Shown: positions 22,851 to 34,151 of the stretch, piece by piece | Layout: each line of letters opens with the position of its first letter | Numbering within the stretch: position 1 is the stretch's first letter | NCBI GenBank assembly: GCA_032622095.1 | Contig: CP136069.1 | Coordinates: 43,624,194 to 43,688,193 of the forward strand | Length of the DNA: 64,000 nt | From: Siphonodentalium dalli | Lineage: Eukaryota; Mollusca; Scaphopoda; Gadilida; Siphonodentaliidae | Direction of reading: 5' to 3' | Translations under genes and position numbers: made by a program | Notes under the pieces: model-generated | Databases searched by the model: none | Seen by the model: only the letters and a program-made list of their open reading frames with translations | Told to the model about the DNA's origin: nothing

Positions 22851-24080
22851 CAGCCCCTCTCCCAACAATATTTGCGCAAAATGTTTATAACCAAGACAAC
22901 AGAACTAATAGAATAGAATGTACATGTTCTAAGCATTTGGTGACGATTTATGATTGGTGATATGTGACCACCGGTCCCAAGGTTCTCTCCTATATAGATA
23001 TCACTATAACATCCACTCTGTAGAAACGCTACTTTCGGTGACCCTTTACTGTCGTATAAAGAAAATGGTGAAATTTTCAAGGCGGTTCTTGCCTACATTC
23101 AAGACACTGGTCGATTTGCTCGGAACTGATAAGCAATTTTGATTGGTTTTGTATCTCTCACCATCTTTTTGTTCTCAAAACATGTATATGTTATATCCTG
23201 TTTGCAGGTCAATGATTGCAATTCGATTGTTTCAATATTTTAGTCTGCTCGTTGCTGAAATGATGGTGTCTTTTTACTTGGGATCAGTGGCTGTCATACC
23301 ACAACAATAACTCCACGTTACTACCGAACTCCGATATATGTACCAATTCACCAATACATCCCGAACTCATTCCGAATTCATCGCACTCATCTTTCTGTTC
23401 TTTTATATATATTGTAATCATGCCTATATATGTGTATTATATTTACTCAATATGTGTTTGCTTGTCATCAATGTGTATTATTGTTCTAGTGTTTTGTATT
23501 GGGGAGAGGAGGGGAACTCTAATTGTTTAGCACTTGTCCTCCAATCCCCTTTGCTTTAATATGTACATTGTATGTATGAGCAAATAAATATGTTTAAACC
23601 ATAGATATCACATATGTTGCCAATGGCGTGTACATAATTATAGTACTGAATATTTTTGTTTGAAAACGTGCAGTTGGAAAAACTACTGAAAAAGAAGTGA
23701 TTGGTACCTCACGCTGAGCATGTATTCGATGGCTTCACCTTCGATGGTTCTCAGGTGGGACCCTGGAAAGCGGGAAACAATACAACAAGTGTTTCCTAAT
23801 GGAAAACAATGCAACGAGTACTGCGTAATGAGTGCGGGGAAGTTTCGCGCGAGGTGTGGGAACTCTCGCGATAAATCGATTTGAAGCATATGGGACGAGT
23901 GTTACATGTGCACTGCACCGGTCGACTTTCTCGGCCTTTCGAACCCTGGCCCAGGTGACGGTTCAAAGTAATAAGTCGGACGCAGAATCAATGCTCGTTA
24001 AAGAAGATACCAATGTATCATAGTGGTTATTTTGATTTACTGTATTCTCTCTTTCGCAAATCATCGGATTATTGAATGAG
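22851..24080. other. Non-coding, no gene seen
   Basis: Several short open frames occur here, but none shows recognisable domains or splice structure. TGAGCAAATAAATATG near 23,577 could be a polyadenylation context. No gene is supported. Confidence 0.4.
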
Positions 24081-24082
24081 TC

Positions 24083-24990
24083 ATTATGGCGTTATAGAGC
24101 ATGTTAGCGATTTGTGATGCGCGGGTTGGTACATCATGCCAAGGGCAAGTTACAAAGAGCCCTGCTCTGCTTTGACCAATTTGCCAGTCGGTATGGTGTT
24201 ATCATTTAACGATTTGTGGTGGTTGTTGGTATGCGACACCAAGGGCGTGTTGCAAAGAGTACTGTTGCGATTGACCATGTTTGAGAGTATCGTACACATG
24301 GTCTGTTGGCGTTTGTGACTTGTGCGATTTACAAATGGTGCTGTCCTTATTTGCCAAGTTTGTCAGTAAGGTGTTAACATAAGTTAAAGGTTCTCAATCC
24401 GAGTCGATGGTCACCATATCATCAGATTCCAACAACAACAACATTTCTTGAAATGCCGCTTCAGTGATCAGAATTAGAATCAGAATCGTTTAATTGCCAC
24501 ACAAAAAATAAAGCATTGTCAGCTATGGTATAAAATTTCCCAAAACATGTTATTTATCAACATTTCGTTCAACAAAATTTGGCCGGATTGTCAAATATCT
24601 AACACCCAAAGCCCCTTGATTTTAGAGTTATCCATCTTCATTCGCAATTTTGTCCGAGACCTTTGGCTTGACGAATATTTGCCAGGCCACCAAAGATAAC
24701 AAATTTCAAAAATCGATATCTGATCACTTCGAGCTTTGACTCGGATGTGTGGGTTCCTCGACTCGAAACAAATATTTTTTACCCATGAAACCAAAGAAAT
24801 AGTAATTTAGGAGCGTCTGATCGGATTTTAAAGGTGAAGTTCTGGGAAGCCAAATTTGCCAGTATGGTATTTTACGTTAACGATTTATGAGATTTGATAT
24901 GCGAGACATTGCAAATGTTCTGGGTAGCCAAATTATTAGCCATGCAGTATGGTGTTATATAGAATGTTAGCAATTTGTGGTGGCAAAGAA
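24083..24990 (+). repeat. Degenerate tandem repeat, unit roughly 100-150 bp, interrupted by K1
   Basis: Loose units share GTTATAGAGCATGTTAGCGA-like starts, GATTTGTGGTGG, GCGACACCAAGGGC, GTTGCAAAGAG and TTTGCCAGT-type ends. They continue after 24,833 (TTTGCCAGTATGG, CAAATGTTCTGGG, GTTAGCAATTTGTGGTGG). The K1 element therefore sits within this array. Confidence 0.6.
24384..24833. mobile_element. Inverted-repeat element, family K, copy K1
   Basis: The ends TTAAAGGTTCTCAATCCGA (left) and the complement of CTGATCGGATTTTAAAGG (right) form imperfect inverted repeats. The interior aligns with K2 (56,541-56,958): CCATATCATCA, CAACAACAACAACATTTCTT, AATTTCCCAAAAC, TTTTAGAGTTATCCATCTTC, GTGGGTTCCTCGACTCGA. 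It is non-coding. Its superfamily is uncertain because no target duplication was fixed. Confidence 0.8.
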
Positions 24991-25829
24991 CTATTTTCAA
25001 CGGGTCTTATTCTCAGGAGTAAGAGATATCACACTTTTCCAATTTCACACAATTAAACCATTTCTTAAGCAGATCCCATCTCTTTGCTTGAGTGTTGTCA
25101 CACATGCAGTGACGTGGCGGCCTGGGGTTGGGGTTTTTCATAGCCCAACTTTGGTCAAAATATCAACGGTTGGAAATTTAATGCCTGACACAATATATAC
25201 AACCAGTATTTAGTTTGCAATTGTTATTTTTAGACCCAACATATATATTTTTCTAACTTTCCGTCAAATATTTGATTTTGATTTAAATAGCCAACAATAT
25301 GGGGTGTCACATGTAGGTTGAACATTTTCAACAGTAGGCAGCACAGGGTACCTTGAAATCTTCCAACCCATGCAAGCAAGGAAATGCACATAGGATTTCG
25401 CGGATTTTGTCATTTCTGGTTCAAGGGTCGCAGAGAATGGTGCAGATGGAAATACTAAATTTTACCCTCTTCCCCAACGGAAACCCTTTAACCACGTAAA
25501 CGTGACAACGTACCATGTGCCTTATCAACCGAGTCACCGATGTTCCACCGTCCATCCAATTTAGTCATTTGCGACATTCACCGGACACACTGTGTTGATA
25601 TGTTTTTTATTCTCTGATCCAATGTACATAAACGGATATTGAGAAATATAAATGAATATACATGTATATACATAATATACATTGACTCTCTGGTTGACAT
25701 GCAGCATATTAGATCAATCTGACCTGGTACAAATACGTATAGTGACCTTGTTCACTCAAAATATAAATTCGTGTTCATGATCAGCAGCATTATACTTGTA
25801 TACCACTATACCATGCATCCTCGTCGATC
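24991..25829. other. Non-coding, no gene seen
   Basis: No supported exon or repeat end was found in this AT-rich stretch. Confidence 0.4.
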
Positions 25830-25955
25830 ACCACCACTACTATTACTACCACTATCGTCGTCTCAACCATCATCGCCATCATCATAATCATATGTAGTTA
25901 TGTACTCACCATCATCATCATCACACCACCACCACCACCACCATCATCATCGTTC
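25830..25955 (+). repeat. CAC/CAT trinucleotide-rich simple repeat
   Basis: Impure runs of CAC, CAT and TAC trinucleotides end in a clean CACCACCACCACCACCATCA stretch. This is ordinary slippage DNA. Confidence 0.9.
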
Positions 25956-25979
25956 AAGAATGACTGGAAATTTATTATA

Positions 25980-26483
25980 GATCATGCCATGTATCTCTAC
26001 TCTGTCTAAAGCCCGTAGAGATCAAATTCCACCAGTACAAAACCTGGGAACTTTTTGAAGTTTACACAGGGAACCTTATAAAGGCGAAAAATAACACCTG
26101 AAATATATTTCTTAGTTATGATCCGTTCCTTACTAATGCACTTCACTGTAGGTGAAGGTCGCAAATCGAAATTTCACGATTTAAGTGAATTTGTGAGCGA
26201 TTTTGCGTCCCGTCGTTTACAATTATGGCATTTCTCCTGGGTGTGTATTGCGATATCGGCTCAAAAAATCACATAAAAGCATGCAATTTTGAGTTGGGAC
26301 AATCACCTATGTACAGTGATGTACAGTATTGAGTAACAGATAATAAGTATGAAATATATTGCCAGCGTAATTTTTTGGACTTTATAAGGTTCCCTGTCAA
26401 AACTTAAAATAGTTCCAAGGATTTGTACTTGTGGAATATGATCTCTATGGGCATTAGCCAGATTAGAGATTCGTTGCATGATC
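25980..26483. mobile_element. Inverted-repeat element, family M, copy M1 (complete)
   Basis: TA flanks at 25,978-25,979 and 26,484-26,485 bound inverted arms of about 100 bp. The left arm begins GATCATGCCATGTATCTCTA; the right arm ends in the complement, AGAGATTCGTTGCATGATC. Both arms also carry AAATTCCACCAGTACAAA-type and GGGAACCTTATAAAG-type blocks. The interior has AATATATTTCTTAGTTATGA and TTTTGAGTTGGGACAATCAC, shared with M2 and M3. It is non-coding. Confidence 0.9.
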
Positions 26484-26485
26484 TA

Positions 26486-26686
26486 CAGTAATGCCCTAAT
26501 TAATCGACTCCATAACCACAGCATAATTATGGGTAACTTTTCAGGATTTAGTCTGAAATATGGCTTGTTGCCATTCATCGCGAGAGCTTTCCGATGAATG
26601 GCAACAAGCCATATTTCCGATTAAATCCTGAAAAATTACCCATAATTCTGCTGTGGTTAAGGAGTCGATTATTTAGAGCATTACTG
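26486..26686. mobile_element. Foldback TA-target element, family D, copy D2 (complete)
   Basis: TA duplications (26,484-26,485; 26,687-26,688) bound CAGTAATGCCCTAATTAATC and the complement ending GAGCATTACTG. The element is one long hairpin of about 200 bp with almost no loop. The left arm runs through AACCACAGCATAATTATGGG and ATGGCTTGTTGCCATTCATC, matched on the right. Its left TA is also the right TA of element M1. Confidence 0.93.
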
Positions 26687-26689
26687 TAC

Positions 26690-27867
26690 GTCAACATCAA
26701 TCTAAGAATCTCACGAATTGTTGATAATTTATCGGCGATCGAACCGCAGCGCACAGCGTTAAAGCGGAAATTTATAACTCTAATTTGACGCCGAGAGTTC
26801 TCCAGCGGTTCTTGTTCACTTAGTGAGATTGTTAATAATGTGCGATAACTAAATTTTTTCGCATGCAATTAACATTTCATTCTAATTCATATCGATGGAG
26901 TGCTTGTAGATTATTCCTGTACTATACGCATGTAATGTGTTGGGTCCTGACTATAGGATAATAGGGATTCATGCTGAGAGGAAATATTTTAAACCGATGG
27001 TGAGTATATATATGGACGTATTGTAAATGCGGTGATTTGTTATGCCTGCAACTATACATGGTAAAGAATGGAATAGAATATTGTATAGAATAGAATATGT
27101 ATTGCAATGCACCAAATATATAGTCAGTTGCAAGTTACATACTGATTAAAACATATACAACACAAAATAAGATCATGAGTGTGAATTTTCGAAGATGAGC
27201 TATAGTGAAAAATTTCAAACGGTTATGATGAGAAATGATCAGGGTTCGCTCTGGACCTAAATTTACTTTTGCCAAATGAAAATATTTTTTGCCAAATTCT
27301 TTCAGAAATTGCCAAACGCTATCACTTTCTGCAAAATCGAGTTTGATATTTCTACAAGCGTTGTTTGAAAAACTTTTGTTATCGATAGGAAAGCAGTTAA
27401 TTATTAATAATTTTCGCCTCTATACTGTGGTTTATCATAGAACAACAAACCATTTTACCGAACAGTACGATTGTTGAAGGGTTGCTTCACCAGAAGGGCA
27501 AATAGAAAAGAGGATTATCTATATGTAAACACCACAACAATAAATTATATAGTAATCTCATCGATATTAATGCTATCATATTACATGCATCTTGATAAAG
27601 GTGTTAACCTTATAGACCGCAGCTAATTGCATTGGTTTCCTGAAATTAATGTCATGAGTGACCAATATTATTTTGTTTTTGGAGAATTTAAAAAGTGCCT
27701 TGCCAAAACTTTTGCCAAATTAAAATATTTTTTGCCAAATGTAAATTATTTTTGCCATTGGCAACATGCCGTGTGCAACATGATCCGGTTGTCCTACCTC
27801 AGAAGGTGATCTTTGAAATTTATTGATAAAATAATTGTGGGTGTCGAATGATAATGCTTTTACATTC
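26690..27867. other. Non-coding; TTGCCAAAT-rich segment
   Basis: No gene was recognised. TTTGCCAAAT or close variants recur around 27,268-27,310 and 27,700-27,760. The wording resembles 17,420-17,445, so a short dispersed repeat may be present. ATAGAATAGAATAT simple repeats lie near 27,070-27,100. Confidence 0.4.
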
Positions 27868-27871
27868 TTAA

Positions 27872-27936
27872 CCCATCCATGACTGGAGCTTCCTGATGTT
27901 TTGCGAAAACCCTGAGCCAATGCATTCTCTTATGTA
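27872..27936 (+). mobile_element. Truncated family B element (B2), left arm only
   Basis: TTAA (27,868-27,871) precedes CCCATCCATGACTGGAGCTT, the family B left arm, and the first half of the core palindrome. The element stops at TTCTCTTATG, midway through the palindrome arm. The remainder is deleted. Confidence 0.85.
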
Positions 27937-28689
27937 GTTTGAATCAATCCTTATTTGTACAGCAATGCAATCGATTTAGTTTCTCCCCAATCACCAGCAT
28001 ACACCACATATTCGCAGCAACTGCGAACATTCAACATTGGCGGCATATAAATTATCCAGTTTGAGTCACATATAACACGGAACTGAGTTGAGTATCAGGC
28101 AATTTAATGTTCCAAATACCAAACATATAACAAAATAGTTTAGTACTCTCTCATATTACACAACGTGAGCAGTCAACGTGTCAATTTTTAGGTTCTGTAA
28201 CTCTGTCGGAATCTCTATGAAAGACTCAAACTCCAGGCAGAGTTATCTCCCATCGCTCTGCTGAGATACCACTGCCATACGGACATTTGGGAAGGATTTC
28301 TTACGTGTTCTTAGTTCTTATGTTTTAGGATTAAAATTGTCTATATCTGGCTCAGTTCATATTGGTCTTATCCACACTGATCCACACCGAAATAATTAAC
28401 ATTTTGGTGGTCAAAATAAGAGAATAGATGACTAAATATAGTTCCGACGATATGTAAAAATAGATGTATCGGTCCGCAAAGTAACATCCTTGTGGCAGTG
28501 CTATATCGCAGTGATAACGTAGAGGGCGCTGCGTGGAGTTTGTGAAAGTCTGACAATCCACAAAATAGGGCATATAGCAAACATTATGCAATTCGATTAT
28601 ATCATCTGCAGGGATGTGGCGCGACATGGGGTTGTGGTTTCGTCCACCCTACATAGTTTAGCGCAGGCAGCCCCTGTGAGATAGCTATG
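27937..28689. other. Non-coding, no gene seen
   Basis: No splice-bounded coding segment or transposon end was recognised. Confidence 0.4.
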
Positions 28690-29390
28690 TGACATTCCCT
28701 GTCTCACCCAACACGTGACCAGCTGCATCACCCTACCCACGTGGCTGCTTTACCTATTTAATTAAGAGCCGGAACTAATTTAACAATCCGTCATCATGTT
28801 TTGTGTCAACTAAAACAAGGGCGACCAACCAGCTACGCTTCACGTTTCAGGTAAATAAATACGGACGAATTCGTGGACGCTAATACAAATGGGGATAAGC
28901 CTCCAACATGATAATCAAGAAGAACCTTTAACATAACCTCACTTGCAGACGCAGAGTTGCACAACATGCAATATAAACGACTAATTGTTCGAACACATTC
29001 CATAAACAGAAGGCCCCAAGCGAAACTGGCATTACTTGCACATTTCGTAACACGTAAACAATAGCCGCTTCACAAATGACGAACGAAACAGTTCCACATT
29101 CGAACAGTAATGTTGTCATCGTTGTAATAAATCGTCGAACGCGTCTAACTAACATTCGTCTATCATATATACACATGTTTCCTTTTCTAAATAATGGTAC
29201 CGATATGGACATTTCCCATGACAAACACGATTAGTCTAGTTGTTTATACTTCATATATATCAATACGCGCGTTTCTGGGGAATCTGTGCAGGTGCAACGA
29301 TGTGACGTATTCATGTCTATTTCACAAGACCATGTCGATTTCACTCCAACGTATTAACCCTGCGCGCACGGGTAGTGCGCATTGTTTTAC
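28690..29390 (+). repeat. Tandem segmental duplication, copy 1
   Basis: This copy aligns with 29,520-30,140 plus the sequence after the A3 element. Shared blocks include TGTGTCAACTAAAACAAGGG, CCGCTTCACAAATGACGAA, CATCGTTGTAATAAATCGTC, GACAAACACGATTAGTCTAG and a TATTAACCCTGC end. Divergence is substantial, so the duplication is not recent. The short open frames in the copies do not correspond, so there is no conserved protein. Copy 1 has an uninterrupted TTAA at 29,354-29,357. Confidence 0.85.
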
Positions 29391-29519
29391 AGTATATACC
29401 TTTGGTATATACCGAAATCATCCCAGATAATCACGAATATCGCATCCGAATGAAGCTCTTGTGTTCCATCACAAGCCTCATGTCCGGCCCAAATATTTGG
29501 CCCTGAGGGTGAGATTTTT

Positions 29520-30140
29520 CCATCCCACACCCCAGGTCATGATGGATAATATTAATCTCACCCACCCACGTGAATGCTATCTCACCCCACCGGAACTATT
29601 TAACGAGCCATCAGCATGTCTTGTGTGAACTAAAACAATGGCGACCAACAGTTACATGCACTTCACGATTCAAGTCATTCAATGCGGATTAATTCGAGTA
29701 CACTTGCGAACAGCCGAGTAGCATTTCCAGAAATTTGACCTACACCAAAACCACGGAAAGGGACTGGTGAATCTCTTAAACATCCGAACGGCGCTGGATG
29801 AATCAAATGCGGCCGCGACTCAGTGATCTAGCTTATACTTGTACATTTCGAAAATAAACCGCTTCACAAATGACGAAAGAAATAGTTCTACTTTCGACAA
29901 ATTATTATCGTTGTAATGATTCGTTGACTGAATTCGTTAAACTAACATTACATATGTCACGTAAATGTTCCCTTTTCATATACAGTAGGGATATTCTCAG
30001 TGACAAACACGGTTGGCATGGTTGCAAAGACTTAATATTAATACGCGTTTCTCGAAATTCATGACAGGTGCGAAGATGTTGTGACGTACCCCATACCATG
30101 TCGTTTTACGAGCCATGTCAATATCATTCAAACGTATTAA
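29520..30140 (+). repeat. Tandem segmental duplication, copy 2
   Basis: This is the second copy of 28,690-29,390 in direct orientation. It is interrupted at its right end by element A3. After that element the homology resumes with TTAACCCTACTCGCCCGGG, matching TTAACCCTGCGCGCACGGG in copy 1. Confidence 0.85.
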
Positions 30141-30493
30141 CCCTTTACCCAACAGAAGGGCCCTGTGCCAATGCATTCTCTTATATATGCGAGTCGACCA
30201 TAGGTCGCCTCGCATATATAAGAGAATGCATTGGCTTAACACATTAAAAATTATAAAATTGTTAAAGAATGTAAGAAAAAATGGTAAAAAGTGTTAAAAA
30301 AAAGATTTTTTTTAGGCCAATGCATTCTCTTATATATGCATTGGCACAGGGCTAACTGTAACTATCACAATGTGATCAAGGAGCCGGTTCCAATGATATC
30401 CATATTTGTATGGTTCTATTGAGACAGACCGAAGATATTTTAGGCTGTTGAAGCTTTATTTGGCCGGTTTTGGCCGGTTTGTTGGGTAAAGGG
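30141..30493 (+). mobile_element. Family A palindromic element, copy A3 (second palindrome collapsed)
   Basis: TTAA duplications lie at 30,137-30,140 and 30,494-30,497, with full CCCTTTACCCAACA and TGTTGGGTAAAGGG ends. The first palindrome is intact. The second has lost its centre and reads TTATATATGCATTGGCACAG. That is the deletion expected when a hairpin is skipped during replication. The paralogous site at 29,354 shows the empty target. Confidence 0.95.
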
Positions 30494-30739
30494 TTAACCC
30501 TACTCGCCCGGGTAACGTTCTTTGTTTGGTATGTACTGATACCATAACCACGATAATCGTGATTATTATTTGATCATACGTTTCTTTCATCAATTCCCAT
30601 GTTAAAACGTACCGAGATATATAACGATGTTCACCTCAATAATGAACCAACAGGTTAATAACAGTTCTGAGTGACGTCAGATACTTCAGGGGTTAACTCG
30701 TCCAATCAAAGCGCGTTTCATATAATAAAACAGTTATCC

Positions 30740-30865
30740 ATTGTTTCTTGGTTGACACGAAGAATTGTCAGCCATTGAAAGTCAATATTCACCTCGGCCT
30801 ACGGCCTTATTGGTGAATATTGACTTCCTCGGATTGACAATTCCTCGTGTCAACCTCGAAACAAT
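30740..30865. repeat. Foldback hairpin, about 126 bp
   Basis: The arms pair closely: TTGTTTCTTGGTTGACACGA with TCGTGTCAACCTCGAAACAA, and AGTCAATATTCACC with GGTGAATATTGACT. The short centre is CTCGGCCTACGGCCTTATT. A relic of a short inverted-repeat transposon or an inverted insertion is likely. Confidence 0.8.
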
Positions 30866-31011
30866 GCGATAATTGTATAATATTGCATTAGATTTCTCCC
30901 CAGATGTGCGATTACGAACCTACTGAAGTGTGCCAAAGATTTGTAGAAAACAAAACATGATAAAGAGGCTGTTGGATAGGTAGAAAAATTATCTATCATG
31001 ACCTGGAATGT

Positions 31012-31140
31012 GGGCATGGAAAAATCTCACCCTCGGGGCTCGGGGCCAGATATTGGGTCCTGACATTCGGCAAGCCTCGTGTCCGCCCCAAATAACTGGC
31101 CCCTTGGTGAGATTTTTCCATCCCACGTTATAATGGATAA
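31012..31140. repeat. Foldback segment related to 29,490-29,560
   Basis: ATGGAAAAATCTCACCCTCG on the left pairs with GGTGAGATTTTTCCATCCCA on the right, and GGGGCCAGATATT pairs with AATAACTGGCCCC. The right half, with GGATAATATTAGTCTCA, also matches 29,490-29,570. This is a small dispersed inverted-repeat family. Confidence 0.65.
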
Positions 31141-31514
31141 TATTAGTCTCAACCAACTCCCCAACTTTGGTAAAACTTTCTCAACAGTTGGAAGTTTCAT
31201 GCCTGACAGAAATAGGTTGAATTTGTTCTCATAAATAGATTGGTTTTCTAACCAGTATTTAGTGGTATTGTTTTTATTTTCATTGTTTTTTTGCACCGAC
31301 AGTCATATATTTTCCTATACAGTCCGTAAACATTTAGCAGTGAAATGGTCATCTGTTGAATAATTTCCAACATTCGGGGATGTCAGGTTGCAAATGTCCA
31401 ATAGTTGAAAATCTTGAGATGCCAGTTGAAAAGTTCCAATCCAAGGGGGTGCAATGGAAAATTATCAACCTTGGAGTTTTGTGTCGTTCAAGGGTGGAGA
31501 TGCAGTCTGAACAT

Positions 31515-31640
31515 CGTGAAGAACCAAATTATTGAATGTTGGTTCTTCATTTGGTTCTTTATTTTGGTTCTTCGTGAAGAACCAAATCAAGTATATTTGG
31601 TTCTTTATTTTGTTCTTTATTTTGGTTCTTCACGAAGATC
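31515..31640. repeat. Nested AAGAACCAAA inverted repeats
   Basis: GAAGAACCAAA and its complement TTTGGTTCTTC alternate at least six times within about 120 bp. They form overlapping palindromes such as TTCGTGAAGAACCAAA. This is a locally amplified inverted repeat of unknown origin. Confidence 0.8.
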
Positions 31641-31659
31641 CAATACATAGTTTCTGTGT

Positions 31660-32522
31660 GTAAACAGTTCAAATAACCTGGGATTTGTTTAAAGTTGTGA
31701 CATGGATCGTTATAACATTGAAAGCATAACGCATGCAATATATTTCTTAGTTAATATCTGTTCGTTTGTAAAGTATTTCACATTAGTTGAGGGGTACAAG
31801 TTAGTGATTATATTATTTAGGCGACTTTTGTGAGTCGAATTCGTGATAAACATGAATTGTATACCTGGGCAATTTTATAAGCGCTATATCGACGAATTTG
31901 TTCGGAAATCTTCCGCGTAGAGGTATGTTTTGAGATAACTTCTCATCAAATTACATGTATTTATCCATAAGTGTGGGGTCCGAACGAGCCAATTCCGTTT
32001 AACCCTTTACCCAACAGAAGGGCCCTGTGCCAATGCATTCTCTTATATATGCGAGTCGACCATAGGTCGCCTCGCATATATAAGAGAATGCATTGGCTTA
32101 ACACATTAAAAATTATAAAATTGTTAAAGAATGTAAGAAAAAATGGTAAAAAGATTTTTGTTTAGGCCAATGCATTCTCTTATATATGCGAGGCGACCTA
32201 TGGTCGACTCGCATATATAAGAGAATGCATTGGCACAGGACATAACTGTAACGATCACAATGTGGTCAATGAGCCGGTTCCAATGATATCCATATTTGTA
32301 TGGTTTTATTGAGACAGACCCAAGATAATTTAGGCTGTTGTAGCTTTATTTGGCCGTTTTGGCCGGTTTGTTGGGTAAAGGGTTAACTTGGAAATATATT
32401 ACCTGTATTATTCTTTCAATTTTATAAAGTTCAACGTCAGAAGATCACAAAGTTGCCAGGTTTGAACTGGTGAAATAGTAATCTTAATAGGCGAAGCCAG
32501 AGTAGAGATTCGTGGCATGATC
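31660..32522. mobile_element. Family M element M2, interrupted by A4
   Basis: The interior matches M1 (AATATATTTCTTAGTTAATA, CTGGGCAATTTTATAAGCG). The right arm ends GAGATTCGTGGCATGATC before a TA, as in M1. The left arm is diverged and its exact start is uncertain. The complete A4 element interrupts it, so M2 inserted first. Confidence 0.7.
32003..32382 (+). mobile_element. Family A palindromic element, copy A4
   Basis: TTAA lies at 31,999-32,002 and 32,383-32,386, with complete CCC and GGG ends. Both palindromes are intact. The spacer is shortened after AATGGTAAAAAG, and one GCCGG unit is lost from the right arm. It is inserted inside family M element M2. Confidence 0.95.
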
Positions 32523-32524
32523 TA

Positions 32525-33461
32525 TACTATATACGTGAGAATACATGTACCTGCCTGTCGGCAACGCGTACAAAAGATTATGTCAATACCTGTATCATCA
32601 TTCTTTATAATGAGCTTAGTAACACAAGAGGCATTAAATGGTCTCTCAAAATTACTACTGCTGAAAGTTTATGAGCACAATATATGCGGAACATCAATAT
32701 TTTCTTGTATAGAAAATCACGACAGTATCGACAATAAAATGGAATGGAACCACAACAAAGTGAAAGTCAGCAGGTATTTGATCGATGTTAAAACTTTAAG
32801 TGCACATATTTAAATTGACCCGTCGCACGCATCGCATCTCACCAGCTGACGTATACCCATTAGGCCAAACTGAAGTAATTTCTAGGCTTTCATCCAAGTC
32901 CGCCTCGATTTTAAGACCGGCCTCGACAAATTTGATTTATATATACCCTGATTATTGCAGCCCATTTTATCAACTAAGATCAATAAACCTAGATTAAATG
33001 GAGACTGTATACCAATTTCAATAAATTCCCGGTAATAACAACGATCTAATATCGATAATATATAGAAAAATAAGTAATTTGAGTCGAAGATGTATTCTGT
33101 AAACGTTCAGGTTAACAGGTTATCTTAAAATCAAAGTTAATAATTTGATATAAATTTAATTTATGGCTCAAGCCATACGAATTTCGGTGTACAGGCCTTA
33201 ATCAAATTAATTGACGGAAAGTGGATTGGGCAACACGTGGCACACACTATCGTGTCAACCGCTCACTGACTAGTGGTTATACCCAATAACTTAAATGAAT
33301 ATCTGGGACCAGAAAGCATACAATATAACATTTATTTTATACATTTGCTTGAAAACTGTACAATAATTTCTCGACGACGATAGTTCTATTTTCGCATGCT
33401 TGTTATAATCTGCCATCCGTAACATTATTTCGTACTCAACAGACTTTCAAATAATGGAAAT
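32525..33461. other. Non-coding, no gene seen
   Basis: Frames at 32,517-32,997 look like chance frames in AT-rich DNA; no domain or splice pair was recognised. Confidence 0.4.
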
Positions 33462-33650
33462 CTAGTTACCGTGTTCTACAAAGCAGAGACTATAGACACC
33501 AACAACAATATTTGAGCACAGTACTAATTTAAGTCCACACTGAAATGCCTCTGTTGTCCCCCAACTGCATGCGTTGGTCGAACAAGTGCCATCACCCACA
33601 CAATGTAAGCTTTTCTCACATTTTTTGTTACCGACTTTTGTTGGGTGCAA
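33462..33650 (-). other. Cysteine-rich open frame, unassigned
   Basis: The minus-strand frame has CVGDGTCSTNACSWGTTEAF followed by QCGLKLVLC, with seven to nine cysteines in about 60 residues depending on the start. It could be a cysteine-rich exon, loosely like the one at 12,934-13,116, but no splice boundaries are clear and the reading is short. It lies just left of the family P element. I do not assign a function. Confidence 0.25.
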
Positions 33651-33691
33651 AATGCCGACATTTCTCCAGGTTTGTTGTCGTGGCTGCTTAA

Positions 33692-34151
33692 GGAATCACT
33701 GAACTAAATGGTTTCCCATAGACGACAGTGTTAACCTTTCGGCCTAATTCACTAAATTGAAGCCTGCAGGCCACTCCAGTGATATTTACCCAGATAGATT
33801 GACACCATTTGATCACGAAAATGCAAGAAAAATCATAGGTAATGTGTTTACTTTTTAAAATAAATCCCCAAGTGTACGACGGGGCTATCCCACAGCCAAA
33901 TTTTACCTGAAAAAACCCAGAACTACAGTAGCTAGTTAAATAAATTTCCCACTGACAAAAATCCATTCCCCCATTAATTCACCAGTTTAAATTGTTTAGA
34001 TATGATGTACAAATCACATAAACAAGATTTCATCCTTTAATAACGTGTCAGATGTATCATGCAGGTGAAGGCCATTTTTCAGTTACCTTCACCTCCAGCA
34101 CTCGCTTCCCGACTCTGGAACACATTTGATCACATTTAGCTCCCTGATTCC
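33692..34151. mobile_element. Inverted-end element, family P, copy P1
   Basis: Ends GGAATCACTGAACTAAATGG and the complement of ACATTTAGCTCCCTGATTCC are inverted repeats of about 20 bp. The body is strongly similar to P2 (51,583-52,041) along its whole length. A minus-strand open frame through both copies (with YGKPFSSVIP) is explained by this shared repeat and is not evidence of a gene. A TAA direct repeat is present at the edges, but the duplication length is ambiguous here. Confidence 0.88.

Noticed and set aside
25830-25955. Histidine-rich coding potential in CAC/CAT repeats
   Set aside because: It is an impure trinucleotide repeat with no splice or domain support.
33688-33966. Conserved minus-strand open frame with ITGVACRLQFSEL and YGKPFSSVIP, also at 51.5 kb
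   Set aside because: Both copies lie within family P elements with inverted ends and an empty site, so repeat homology explains the conservation.
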